DNA from: QHXW01 sp035297145
GTDB lineage: Bacteria > Acidobacteriota > Terriglobia > Bryobacterales > Bryobacteraceae
Assembly: GCA_035297145.1 (NCBI GenBank)
Contig: DATGZN010000078.1
Location: forward strand, 8,340 to 72,339
DNA: 64,000 nt
Direction of reading: 5' to 3'
This document shows positions 52,146 to 60,132 of this stretch, one piece after another; position 1 is the first letter of the stretch, and each line of letters opens with the position of its first letter. The notes under the pieces are model-generated. The model saw nothing but the letters and a program-made list of their open reading frames with translations, had not been told where the DNA came from and did no database searches. The position numbers were made by a program, and so were the translations under genes.

Positions 52146-52616
52146 ATGGGTTTGCGGGAAGAGTTCCAGAAACGGATTGACAGGAAGCAGGAGGAGATCC
52201 GCAACTGGGAAATGCAGATAAGGGAGGCCAACGCCTATATTACCGCCCTGCAAGACGCAATACGAATCGTTCCAAGGGACAACCCCGGTACGCCTAACGA
52301 ACACGCCCAGAAACTGCCACGGCCAGGTACAGCGCTTCGTAGCGTTTACGAAGCATTGAAGAAATCCGGTAAGCCGCTCCATATCACAGAGATTCTAAAG
52401 GCAATAGGCAAGCCTGTAGATAAAAGTCACCGCGTAGCGCTCAGCGGGTCTCTTGCTACCTACGTACGCGACCGCAATGTTTTCTCCAGACCAGAACCTA
52501 ACACATTTGGTTTGTTAGAATTAGCAGACAAATCTAGTCCGCAGGAGCCTCCAGAAGATTTCGGTACCGATGAAGAACCTTTGGATGCGGATGTAGTGGA
52601 ACTGTTCAAGGAGTAA
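52146..52616 (+). CDS. Coiled-coil + HARE-HTH-like winged-helix protein (passenger)
   Basis: From the ATG at 52146 the 156-residue protein has an N-terminal coiled coil (MGLREEFQKRIDRKQEEI) and then a winged-helix-like domain. The segment SVYEALKKSGKPLHITEIL followed by VALSGSLATYVRDRNVFSR resembles HARE-HTH domains found in DNA-modification and restriction systems and RNA polymerase delta. An acidic tail (FGTDEEPLDADVVELFKE) closes it. It may regulate transcription of the element. Its stop is five bases before the tRNA, so the two may share a transcript. Confidence 0.65.
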   Translation: MGLREEFQKRIDRKQEEIRNWEMQIREANAYITALQDAIRIVPRDNPGTPNEHAQKLPRPGTALRSVYEALKKSGKPLHITEILKAIGKPVDKSHRVALSGSLATYVRDRNVFSRPEPNTFGLLELADKSSPQEPPEDFGTDEEPLDADVVELFKE

Positions 52617-52621
52617 AGCAC

Positions 52622-52720
52622 GCGGCAGTGGCGGAATCGGAAGACGCTCCAGATTTGGGATCTGGTGGTGGCCCTTCTCCAAGGACAAGCCCCGTGCGGG
52701 TTCGAATCCCGCCTGCCGCA
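52622..52720 (+). tRNA. Class II tRNA: leucine-type body with proline anticodon UGG
   Basis: The 99-base gene folds as a complete cloverleaf. The acceptor stem is GCGGCAG/CTGCCGC (7 bp, perfect) with A73. A D-arm GCGGAATCGGAAGACGC of the leucine type follows. The anticodon stem is CCAGA/TCTGG with loop TTTGGGA, so the anticodon is TGG (52656-52658). A variable region of 30 bases (52666-52695) contains an inner CCTT/AAGG hairpin. The T-arm GCGGG/CCCGC has loop TTCGAAT. No CCA is encoded. The gene sits between the HARE-HTH-like stop and the convergent transposase stop. It could be charged with Leu or Pro. Confidence 0.88.
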
Positions 52721-52728
52721 TACCAATC

Positions 52729-53745
52729 TTACTTTACTTCTTTCGGCCCTCCAACTGGATCTTTGAGCATTAATCGCTTGCCACCGGTTTTTCTCACAGC
52801 CAGCAGAGCGCGTGCCGTATCGTTCATCTCTCGGACGTTGTACCGGAAATCGAATTCCCGCAAGTACTGGTCGAGGTAGCGCCGCTCGACGTGATGGTAG
52901 ATGCCGTTGATGCCGCGCTTCAAAATCCCGAAGTAGCCCTCAACCGTGTTGGTGGTGATCGTCAGGCCGTTTTCGTGCCGTACGTATTCCTTGGCCTTGT
53001 GGTTCACCGTGTGATGGCTGAATTCCTTGTTTGGAAAGCGGAGCGGCGTTCCGCTGTCCGTCATCACTTGCGCTTCTGCGTCAACCAATTCATGCACGAT
53101 GGGCTTCAGGTTTTCGCCGGTCACGCGCTCCATGTGCTTGGAGTACACGGACCCATCACGCTGGAGAACAGACACCACGGGAGCCTTGTTGTCAATCGGG
53201 CTGCTTCCTTTTCGCGGGCCAGGTTTTGGACGCCCGCTGACGCCCCAATCGTATTTCAAACTGCCGGTGCGCTTCTTACCGCCAATGTAGGTTTCATCAA
53301 TTTCAACGATGCCCTTGAGCTTCGAGGCCATTGGTTCCTGCCCGAGCGCCCAACGGACGCGATGCGCCATGAACCATGCCGTACGGTAGCTTCCCAGCTG
53401 CTTGCCGTTTTCGTCAACGCCCCAGAGATTGCGCCAAAGTTGATGTGCGCTGATGCCCTTCTTGCTAGAGCACATCAGGTGAATCGCCAGCAGCCATTTG
53501 TGAAGCGGAATGTGCGAGTCCTCGAATATCGTTCCTACGGTCGCCGTGAACTGTTTGTCGCACGCCTTGCACTTCCAGACGCCATTCCGCACCGGCTCCC
53601 TGGAATCGGCACGCGGGGTCAGCTTGTAGGCTTCGTTGACGGCTCCGCAATGCGGACAGATCGGGCCTTCCGGCCAACGAGTCTTTTCGATGTGCTTGCG
53701 TGCGGCGTCCTCATCCTGATATTGGGGAGCAATGATTCCGGCCAT
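52729..53745 (-). CDS. IS1595-family transposase
   Basis: The 338-residue protein has the N-terminal zinc ribbon (ICPHCGAVNEAY and KCKACDKQF) of IS1595 transposases and a DDE-type catalytic domain. That domain carries EIDETYIGGKKRTG, then VMTDSGTPLRFP, and a C-terminal TNTVEGYFGILKRGI block with the N/E that ends the triad. The gene is intact and begins 26 bases inside the right inverted repeat. All catalytic residues appear present, so the element may still be active. Confidence 0.95.
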   Translation of the reverse strand: MAGIIAPQYQDEDAARKHIEKTRWPEGPICPHCGAVNEAYKLTPRADSREPVRNGVWKCKACDKQFTATVGTIFEDSHIPLHKWLLAIHLMCSSKKGISAHQLWRNLWGVDENGKQLGSYRTAWFMAHRVRWALGQEPMASKLKGIVEIDETYIGGKKRTGSLKYDWGVSGRPKPGPRKGSSPIDNKAPVVSVLQRDGSVYSKHMERVTGENLKPIVHELVDAEAQVMTDSGTPLRFPNKEFSHHTVNHKAKEYVRHENGLTITTNTVEGYFGILKRGINGIYHHVERRYLDQYLREFDFRYNVREMNDTARALLAVRKTGGKRLMLKDPVGGPKEVK

Positions 53746-53770
53746 GCTTAATCATTGCATTTTTGGCCTT

Positions 53771-53793
53771 GGTTTGTCAAGTGCATAATTTCG
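53771..53793. repeat. Right terminal inverted repeat, 23 bp
   Basis: The right end, read inward on the minus strand, matches the left end for all 23 bases. The transposase starts 26 bases inside it, the usual place in IS1595 elements. Confidence 0.9.
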
Positions 53794-53801
53794 AAAAACT
53801 C
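53794..53801 (+). repeat. Right target-site duplication, AAAAACTC
   Basis: AAAAACTC lies directly outside the right end and equals 50747-50754. The flanking sequence resumes with TTATGTGCGC towards the ABC importer genes. Confidence 0.85.
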
Positions 53802-53947
53802 TTATGTGCGCTATTGGAAAAGTTTATGCTCATCCCCCGACTTTGCCCGGTTCGAGTGAGCTATACTACGGACAACTTTCGGCCCACGTTGCCCGATGGT
53901 GCTTCGAAGCTTCCGGCCCCGGCCGCCGGACGGTCGTTCCCATTCTC

Positions 53948-55051
53948 ATGAGGCAAGTCAGATCAAAAACCAAGGTGTATCGTTCCATCGCATTTGCTGC
54001 CGGTGTGTTAGCACTCCTCGTAGCCGCCGCGCCTCTCTCCGCGGATAAGCCCACTTTCACGGTGGGCTGGTCGGTCTATGTCGGCTGGAATCCGTACTAT
54101 TTCATGAACAAGTCCGGCATCATGAAAAAATGGGCGGACAAGTACGGCATCGCCATCAAGGTTCAGCGGTTCGATTACGCTCCTTCGCTCGACGCCTTTG
54201 TCGCGAAGAATATCGAAGCCTGCGCCATGACCAACATGGAAGCACTCGATATGCCCGCCGCCGCGGGCGTCGACACCACCGCCATCATCGTGGGCGATTA
54301 TTCCAACGGCAATGACGCCGTCCTCACGCGCAACGGCGTGAAGCTGAAAGATCTTCCCGGAAAGAAACTGCTGCTCGTCGAGAAAACCGTTTCTCAGTAT
54401 CTGTTCGAGCGCGGCATGGCGCTCAATGGCCTCGAGTCGCAGATCAAGCAGGTGCGTCTGGTGAACACATCCGATTCCGATATCGCCGCGGCGTTCATCA
54501 GTGACACCTCGCACCAGGCCGTGGTTACCTGGAAGCCGCTGGTTTCGCAGATCTCAAAACAGCCGGGCATCACCAACATCTTCAACTCTTCGCAGATCCC
54601 CGGCGAGATTCTCGATCTTACCGTCGTCCGCACCGACGTGCTCAATCGTGCCGATGGCTCGGGACAAAAATTCGCAAAAGCATTGGCTGGCGCCTGGTAC
54701 GAAACCATGGCGCTTATGTCCGGCAAGGGGCCTGGGACCGACAAAGTGCTCACCACGATCGCCGAAGGCTCGCAGGATTCGCTGGAATCTTACAAAGAGC
54801 AGCTCAGCACCACGCACCTGATGTACACGCCGAAGGACGCGCTCGAGCTCACCACGTCGCCCGAGATGAAACAGAAAATGACGCTGGTGAAGCAATTCTG
54901 TTTCAATCATGCGCTGCTTGGAGAAAATACAAAATCCATCGACGATGTCGCCATCCGCTATCCCGACGGCGGCGTGCAGGGTAAGGCCGACCGTGTACGC
55001 CTGCGCTTCGAGACTGCGTACATGCAGATGGCCGCGCAAGGGAAGCTCTGA
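53948..55051 (+). CDS. ABC importer substrate-binding protein (nitrate/urea/guanidine-type)
   Basis: From the ATG at 53948 the 367-residue protein has a basic N terminus and a signal peptide (IAFAAGVLALLVAAAPLSA). A type-II periplasmic-binding fold of the NMT1/TauA group follows (FTVGWSVYVGWNPYYFMNK, then VQRFDYAPSLDAFVAKNIEA). It resembles TIGR03427 proteins that lie beside urea-carboxylase or guanidine genes. With the divergent GdmH-like gene, the most likely ligand is guanidine or a related nitrogen compound. A TATACT box lies about 85 bases upstream. It starts the importer operon. Confidence 0.85.
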   Translation: MRQVRSKTKVYRSIAFAAGVLALLVAAAPLSADKPTFTVGWSVYVGWNPYYFMNKSGIMKKWADKYGIAIKVQRFDYAPSLDAFVAKNIEACAMTNMEALDMPAAAGVDTTAIIVGDYSNGNDAVLTRNGVKLKDLPGKKLLLVEKTVSQYLFERGMALNGLESQIKQVRLVNTSDSDIAAAFISDTSHQAVVTWKPLVSQISKQPGITNIFNSSQIPGEILDLTVVRTDVLNRADGSGQKFAKALAGAWYETMALMSGKGPGTDKVLTTIAEGSQDSLESYKEQLSTTHLMYTPKDALELTTSPEMKQKMTLVKQFCFNHALLGENTKSIDDVAIRYPDGGVQGKADRVRLRFETAYMQMAAQGKL

Positions 55052-55054
55052 GCC

Positions 55055-55912
55055 ATGAGTCTCCTCAACATCTGCGCGAAACCCAGCCGCGCTGCCACGT
55101 GGACGCTCTCCTGGCTGCTGTTTGCCACGGGAATCGTGATGTATTTCTACACCGCGCAGAAACGCCACAAGGAGAACCCGGACGATCGCGTCGTGCCCAC
55201 GCTCTCGCAGCTAGCTTCAGGCATCTATCAGGCCGCCATGAGCCAGGACGGTGACGATCAACCATCCGCCGACGCGCAGGGCCAATCGGCCTTCGAACGC
55301 TTCCGCCACGGCATGCTCTGGACCGACACCGTAGCCAGCTCGCGCCGATTTTTCTATGGCCTCGCGCTCTTGTTTCCGGCCGTACTGCTTGGCCTGCACA
55401 TGGGCATCTTCCCGTACTTCGGCATCTTTTTTCTGCGCTTCATTCTGTTCTTTGACAAGATCATCGCGCTCTCGGTGCTGCCCATTCTCTTCATCGCTTT
55501 CGGCATCGATGAACTCTCCAAAGTGATGCTCATCGTCATCGGCGTCACTCCCACCATCATCCTCGACACTTTCAACCTCACCAAAGGCGTCCCGCCGGAA
55601 CAACTCGTCAAGGGCTTCACTTTGGGCGCGAGCGATTTCGATGTAGCCTACCGCGTGGTGCTGAAACAGATCTGGCCGCGCGTGCTGAACAGCATCCGTC
55701 TGAACCTGAAGCCGCTGATGCTGTTCCTGTTCGCCGGTGAGATGATCGCCTCCACCGACGGCCTGGCCTACCGCATCGCGCTACTGCGCCGCCACATGGG
55801 AATGAACATCATTATTCCTTACGTGCTCTGGGTTGCGTTACTGCTTTTTCTGGTCGATCTGGCTATGAGACTCCTGAACAAGAAACTACATCCATGGTTC
55901 CGGGAAGCCTGA
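55055..55912 (+). CDS. ABC importer permease
   Basis: The 285-residue membrane protein has about six helices and the EAA-like coupling loop (GFTLGASDFDVAYRVVLKQIWP) that contacts the ATPase. The final helices (MNIIIPYVLWVALLLFLVDL) are typical of the nitrate/taurine-type permease family. A long cytoplasmic insert (residues ~40-90) is unusual. It begins three bases after the binding-protein stop and overlaps the ATPase gene by 19 bases. Confidence 0.88.
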   Translation: MSLLNICAKPSRAATWTLSWLLFATGIVMYFYTAQKRHKENPDDRVVPTLSQLASGIYQAAMSQDGDDQPSADAQGQSAFERFRHGMLWTDTVASSRRFFYGLALLFPAVLLGLHMGIFPYFGIFFLRFILFFDKIIALSVLPILFIAFGIDELSKVMLIVIGVTPTIILDTFNLTKGVPPEQLVKGFTLGASDFDVAYRVVLKQIWPRVLNSIRLNLKPLMLFLFAGEMIASTDGLAYRIALLRRHMGMNIIIPYVLWVALLLFLVDLAMRLLNKKLHPWFREA

Positions 55913-56736
55913 CAGAAAGCACACAAGCGCTGCTCGATCCGCCTCCGCGCGAGGATCCTTTCATTCGCCTCGACCGGATCCGTGTTAGCTATGCGCTGAA
56001 GGGCGGCGAGCGGAAGATCGTGCTCGACGGAATCGATCTCGAGATCCACGCGGGCGAATTCATATCCGTCATCGGACAGACTGGCTGTGGAAAGTCCACG
56101 CTGCTGCGCCTGGTTCTCGGTTCAGAAACCCCCACCGAAGGCCGAGTGCTCGTGGAGGGAAGGGAAGTCGTCCGGCCCGACCGCGATCGCGGCTACGTTC
56201 CGCAGAAATACTCGCTGTTCCCGGATAAGACCGTCGTCGACAACATTACTTTTGGCCTGGAAGTCGAGGAATTCAACCTGCTCACGTGCTTCACGCCGCG
56301 CTATTACACCAGGCGCCACGAGTTTCGCGCTGAAGCCATGCGCCAGCTCGCGAAAATGGGCCTCCACGAAACCGACGCCACCAAGTATCCCGACCAGCTT
56401 TCCGGCGGCATGCAGCAACGCGTCGCCATTGCCCAGGCCCTGGTCATGAAGCCCAAGATCCTGCTCATGGATGAAGCTTTCAGCGCGCTCGATCCCGGGA
56501 CGCGTGCCGGCATGCAAAAGCTCATCCGCGAGGTCTGGAAAGAGACGGGAACGACCGTACTATTTGTCACACATAACATCGCGGAAGCCGTTCGCTTAGC
56601 CACGCGCGTCATCGTCCTTGCCAAGAACCCCGCTGCCGATGGCTCCCGCGTCGCGCTCGATCTTTCCACCGCCGAACCCGACATCTCCGCCCGCATCGAG
56701 CAAGTCACCGGTCACATCCGCTCCGACGCTTCCTGA
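55894..56736 (+). CDS. ABC importer ATP-binding protein
   Basis: The 280-residue ATPase has Walker A GQTGCGKST, the Q-loop region YVPQKYSLFPDKTV, the signature LSGGMQQRVAIAQAL, Walker B ILLMDEAFSALDP and the H-loop VTHN. It is the nitrate/taurine-type ATPase of the same operon. Its start lies inside the 3' end of the permease gene by 19 bases, so translation is coupled. A short C-terminal tail follows the H-loop segment. Confidence 0.95.
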   Translation: MVPGSLTESTQALLDPPPREDPFIRLDRIRVSYALKGGERKIVLDGIDLEIHAGEFISVIGQTGCGKSTLLRLVLGSETPTEGRVLVEGREVVRPDRDRGYVPQKYSLFPDKTVVDNITFGLEVEEFNLLTCFTPRYYTRRHEFRAEAMRQLAKMGLHETDATKYPDQLSGGMQQRVAIAQALVMKPKILLMDEAFSALDPGTRAGMQKLIREVWKETGTTVLFVTHNIAEAVRLATRVIVLAKNPAADGSRVALDLSTAEPDISARIEQVTGHIRSDAS

Positions 56737-56779
56737 TCGCTTCTGAGCGCCGTACCACGGAGCAACTCAATCGTGCGGT

Positions 56780-57091
56780 CTAGTTTCTTCTCTCCCGTCG
56801 GCCGTGCCGGAAAGTAAGTTTCCGAGACTTAGCCCACTTGCAACAACGCCTCATCAAGCGCGGTTCGTCCGTCGTTGTTCCGGACTGCCGGGTCTGCGCC
56901 TGCCGCCACAACAATTCGACGAACGGTGCCGGATCGCGCACGAGACCCGGACGGAGTTTAATCAGGCGTTCTCCCGAATCGTGCAGCGCGTCCACGTACG
57001 CCTTCAGTCTGCGCCAGCTCGCAAAACCATATCGGCGCGCTACCGCGAGTTGGGCCTCGGCCAGCTTGGCGCCGGGTTCGCGGCTGCGCAA
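56780..57091 (-). pseudogene. Decayed ankyrin-repeat gene remnant
   Basis: The frame reads KLAEAQLAVARRYGFASWRRLKAYVD, in pieces matching the N-terminal module of the ankyrin protein at 20243. It then loses frame; the reading frame beside it shows VVAAGADPAVRNNDGRTALD, an ankyrin repeat. A frameshift and loss of most repeats make this a remnant. It ends in unrelated sequence. Confidence 0.7.
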
Positions 57092-57170
57092 TTAGCTACG
57101 GGCGATAGTCCAGTTGCACGCGCTGGCGGCAAAGCGAGTCACTGCCAGATCGGCATCTTCGAGACCACAA

Positions 57171-57413
57171 TCAGTTGGAAAAGCCGTAGCCTAATCGAGC
57201 CGCCTCGTAGAGACGGCCCTTGATGCCCAAGTAGGTCAACTGCGCGTCATGCTCGATAATCCCCTGAGACATCAGCTTGAATCGCTCTTTGAAGCTGAGT
57301 GGTTCCTGAGTGCATTCGGCCAACATTGCCGCCGTTCTCTGCGCCTCGACAAAGTATTCTCCCAGGGCAGTGACGCCGTTTGCATGCATTTCCATGAATT
57401 CTGTGCGGTTCAT
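57171..57413 (-). CDS. Small hypothetical protein
   Basis: This 80-residue protein (MNRTEFMEMHANGVTALGEY, then LSFKERFKLMSQGIIEHDAQ) has a plausible AGAGGAA site a little far from its ATG. Its composition is helical and charged, with no signal or membrane segment. No family is recognised. It stands alone, between the ankyrin and Hsp20 remnants. Confidence 0.5.
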   Translation of the reverse strand: MNRTEFMEMHANGVTALGEYFVEAQRTAAMLAECTQEPLSFKERFKLMSQGIIEHDAQLTYLGIKGRLYEAARLGYGFSN

Positions 57414-57487
57414 TCGATGCCAACTTTCCTCTCACATGCATTGGGCGGAACCCCCAGCAGCCCGCCCGCCGTTCGCCGAATCGTTCC

Positions 57488-57790
57488 TCAGTTGTTGTTG
57501 ATCTCGACCCGGATGGTCTTCGGCTTGGCGGCTTCCTTCTTCGCCAGAGTTACGGTCAAGACGCCGTTCTTGTACTCGGCCTTGACTTTGTCCACATCCA
57601 CGCTATCGGGCAGTGTAAAGGCGCGTAGCCGAGCCCGATCCGATGATAGCCCCTTCCTTTTTGCTCCTGTTCGGACTTGCGCTCACCCTTCATCGTTAGG
57701 GACAGACGGGATACGCCGTCCTGAAATAGCTAGGCCGATCGGGAACTCTTCCGGTTCGGTGGAAGGGGTATGTCTCATTACTGTCAGCAT
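57488..57790 (-). pseudogene. Hsp20 small heat-shock protein remnant
   Basis: The 3' end in one frame reads LPDSVDVDKVKAEYKNGVLT followed by VTLAKKEAAKPKTIRVE, the C-terminal part of an alpha-crystallin domain. A second fragment, GERKSEQEQKGRGYHRI, lies just upstream in another frame. The piece between them, which holds the RSFTLP-type loop, is partly deleted and frames differ, so the gene is broken. A further short frame from 57790 may be its 5' end. Confidence 0.75.
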
Positions 57791-57995
57791 TTCTCCTGGT
57801 CTTCTAAAAATCTTATATAATTAGTATAATATCATCTTAGTGTACTATTGTCAATATTTCTCAATAGCAAGGTCTATATGAAGGGCGGAACTCTACTGTT
57901 AGTAATGACCTAGGCCAAAGTGAGCAATCTTGACCAGACATGCTGCCGTCTGCTAGCGATGATCTGAACGGTAGTTTTTATTTTGGCGGTACCAC

Positions 57996-58235
57996 ATGAA
58001 TGCGAACGATGAGATGCGGGAGTATCTCCAGCACCTACTCGATCATCAGGGCAGCTGCACAATCGAGAACTGCGCTACATGTCAGATCGCGCTGAACATG
58101 TACGAATCGATCAGGTCGCGAATCTTCTCGGTCAGGGCATCTATAGGGGTGGCAAACGGAGCCACCTCACAAGTTACCGGCGGAGACGGCTCGGCGCATG
58201 ACAATCCTAGAACGACCGCGGCACAGACAATCTAG
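57996..58235 (+). CDS. Small hypothetical protein with CxxxxCxxC
   Basis: This 79-residue protein begins MNANDEMREYLQHLLDHQGS and has a Cys cluster in CTIENCATCQIALNMYESI, which could bind zinc or iron. There is no signal peptide. The ribosome site is weak (GGCGG). The family is not known. It may be one of the small stress genes that fill this region. Confidence 0.5.
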   Translation: MNANDEMREYLQHLLDHQGSCTIENCATCQIALNMYESIRSRIFSVRASIGVANGATSQVTGGDGSAHDNPRTTAAQTI

Positions 58236-58351
58236 TGGCCGGCTCAGGTTTCGTATAGCGGACGCAGGTCTCGGTTCCCATACGGATACCATTGCGGGGA
58301 GACGGGCGTTATCGCGAACTGCTGGAAGCCGCACGGGGCGCCTTCATCGAA

Positions 58352-58487
58352 GTCGACCGAGAGGGGCGGATTTGCGCTGCTCAAAGGGCTGACTGAGAGG
58401 CTGTTCGGCGACCTACGCGAGGAACTCCTCGGCCAGCCAGTGGAATGCTGATCCTGGAAGATCTTCATGCTGCCCACGTGAACAACG
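58352..58487 (+). pseudogene. PAS-domain fragment, duplicated at 61694-61830
   Basis: This ~136-base stretch is nearly identical to 61694-61830, the PAS part of the broken histidine kinase, but it carries a frame change and no start. It is a stray copy of part of that gene. Confidence 0.7.
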
Positions 58488-58585
58488 CTTGCGAGGGGAA
58501 GTCTACACCTGGAGCGAGAGTAGGTAAAGCCTCCGATGTTTGCCAGGTCCTTGGCTGCGCGCTATTCAATCTCCAGCTCATGCGC

Positions 58586-58656
58586 CGGAGAGCAGTACCT
58601 AATATTTAGTGATGATTTCCTTGCTCACTGTGCTGGGCGTATAATCCCACCGGACC
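58586..58656 (+). promoter_or_regulatory. 71-bp promoter-like block, copy 1
   Basis: The 71 bases match 60788-60858 at all but seven positions. The block contains TATAAT (58640-58645), a good -10, without an obvious TTGACA at 17 bases. It lies 33 bases before the start of the gene at 58689. Confidence 0.65.
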
Positions 58657-58688
58657 GCCCCCGAAAGCGCATCATCCGGGAGTCCAAA

Positions 58689-58943
58689 ATGGAAATTCCG
58701 GTTCAGGACTTGGATGACGAGTTGTTGCAGCGCATCGAGGAGATCTCGTCACTATCTGAGCGGATCGAGCGGGCCCTGGATGCGCTGGTTCAACGCCAAG
58801 GTGATCGAAGTGAGAGCATCGCGTCCGCCAGGGCGCTCCAGGTCTCGGTGACGGCGCTGAAGCGCGAACTACTCCAGCAATATCTCGAAAACCGCATCGC
58901 GGAGGCAGCGCGGACACTTGGGAACCAAGAATCGGCAAGCTAA
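58689..58943 (+). CDS. Small helical protein downstream of repeat promoter
   Basis: From the ATG at 58689 the 84-residue protein is helical and acidic (MEIPVQDLDDELLQRIEEIS, then ARALQVSVTALKRELLQQYL), with coiled-coil-like heptads. No family is recognised. It sits 33 bases after the repeated promoter block at 58586, which suggests it belongs to the same regulon as the DUF2934 gene at 60976. Confidence 0.6.
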   Translation: MEIPVQDLDDELLQRIEEISSLSERIERALDALVQRQGDRSESIASARALQVSVTALKRELLQQYLENRIAEAARTLGNQESAS

Positions 58944-59099
58944 TAGATTAAGAGTACTTGCTCTTGCTTTGTTTTGGGCGCATAGTCTTCTTGTACTTCA
59001 CCCTCATTCCTTCCTTTTAAGGGTCCCGGTTCACCACCGAACGGTACAAACCACACGGCTGCGTCCTTATTCCGGGAAGTAGTACCTCGGAGAAAGCAC

Positions 59100-59411
59100 A
59101 TGGAGCACAGCCACGGCTATGAATATCAGGTCAAACTTGTTCACGAGGACGGAACTGAGGAGCTGAGCGGGTGGATGACTAGCGAAGCGCAGGTGAATCA
59201 GACGATGGCTCTAATCCGCCGGCGACAAGGCACGGATTTCTGGCTTCGGGAACGAAACGTTGTCTGTCCCAACTGCCTAGATCGGGAACAGATAATTCTG
59301 GAATATCCCTTTGCAGATATCCCGTCTCAACGATACAGCCCGCACGACTCCCGTTATCTGGTGACCGTGGGGTACAAGAGCCTGTACGAGCTGCTTGAGG
59401 TCAGATATTGA
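59100..59411 (+). CDS. Hypothetical protein with CPNC motif
   Basis: The 103-residue protein (YEYQVKLVHEDGTEELSGWM, then VVCPNCLDREQIILEYPF) has a CxxC that could be half of a zinc site. No family is recognised. The ATG has GGAGAAAG nearby. It ends 67 bases before the BON-domain gene, perhaps in one transcript. Confidence 0.55.
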   Translation: MEHSHGYEYQVKLVHEDGTEELSGWMTSEAQVNQTMALIRRRQGTDFWLRERNVVCPNCLDREQIILEYPFADIPSQRYSPHDSRYLVTVGYKSLYELLEVRY

Positions 59412-59478
59412 ACGGGATTCTCTGGGTGGACAGCTGCGGTATTCAAGGCTTCAGATCCTAGATCACAGAAGGTTTCTT

Positions 59479-60132
59479 ATGAAGAACGATGCAGATCTAC
59501 AGCATGATGTTCAGGAGGAATTGCGTTGGGATCCCAGCATTCACGCCGCCGAGCGGATCGGCGTGTCCGTGAAGAACGGCGTTGTCGAACTCGACGGTCA
59601 TGTTGACAGCGTCTGGGACAAATATGCTGCCGAGCGCGCCGCAATGCGCGTCGCCAAAGTCAAGGCGGTCGCGAGCGAAATCAAAGTCGACCCGCCCTCT
59701 TCGGCAATCCGAACGGATGAGGATATCGCACGCGTGGCATCGGACCACCTAGAATGGAACGCGTTGGTGCCCAAGACCGTAAAGGTGCAGGTGACCGATG
59801 GCGTGGTCACGCTTCAGGGCACTGTCGAATGGCAATTCCAAAAAGAACAGGCCGAGCGTGGCCTCCTGCCGTTAATCGGCGTGAGAAGCATTCTGAACAA
59901 GGTCACGCTCAACCCGAAGCCTAGCGCCGCCGGAATTAAGATCAAGATCGAAAACGCGTTGAAGCGTAACGCGGAGACCGAAGCCAGCCATATCAAGGTC
60001 GAGACGTCTGATGGCACGGTGACGCTTCATGGCAACGTCCGCTCCTGGGTGGAGCGGGAGGAAGCCGAACACGCAGCTTGGGCGGCCCCGGGCGTTGCCA
60101 AAATCGAAAACCGTCTCACGGTCAGTAGTTAA
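59479..60132 (+). CDS. Triple BON-domain protein
   Basis: From the ATG at 59479 (preceded by GAAGG) the 217-residue protein has three BON domains. They are centred on GVSVKNGVVELDGHVDSV, VKVQVTDGVVTLQGTVEW and IKVETSDGTVTLHGNVRSWV, each with a glycine-rich strand pair. BON domains bind membranes or ligands and occur in OsmY-type stress proteins. There is no signal peptide, so this is probably cytoplasmic. It lies in a run of stress-type small genes. Confidence 0.88.
   Translation: MKNDADLQHDVQEELRWDPSIHAAERIGVSVKNGVVELDGHVDSVWDKYAAERAAMRVAKVKAVASEIKVDPPSSAIRTDEDIARVASDHLEWNALVPKTVKVQVTDGVVTLQGTVEWQFQKEQAERGLLPLIGVRSILNKVTLNPKPSAAGIKIKIENALKRNAETEASHIKVETSDGTVTLHGNVRSWVEREEAEHAAWAAPGVAKIENRLTVSS

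Larger units (their letters stand above)
50755..53793. mobile_element. Complete 3,039-bp IS1595-family element with passenger genes
   Basis: The ends (50755-50777 and 53771-53793) are perfect 23-bp inverted repeats, flanked by an 8-bp duplication (AAAAACTC) of target sequence. The right end lies just above the start of an IS1595-family transposase. Inside are a short gene at 50816, a small basic gene, a DinD-like gene, a HARE-HTH-like gene and a class II tRNA. The element lies between a ureohydrolase gene and a divergent ABC importer, and its insertion separates them. Some IS1595 relatives are known to carry passenger genes. Confidence 0.92.

Noticed and set aside
52622..52720. Reading the anticodon one base earlier or later, giving a different amino acid
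   Set aside because: The CCAGA/TCTGG stem is perfect at five pairs and leaves exactly seven bases with U33 in place, so TGG is the only consistent anticodon.
50685..53948. A guanidine-I (ykkC) riboswitch in the leaders of the hydrolase or importer genes
   Set aside because: I looked in both leaders (50686-50746 and 53802-53947) for the conserved ykkC pieces and found none. A covariance search would be needed to be sure.
57249..57824. A 191-residue plus-strand frame over the Hsp20 region
   Set aside because: The Hsp20-type sequence is on the minus strand, so the plus-strand frame is a shadow.
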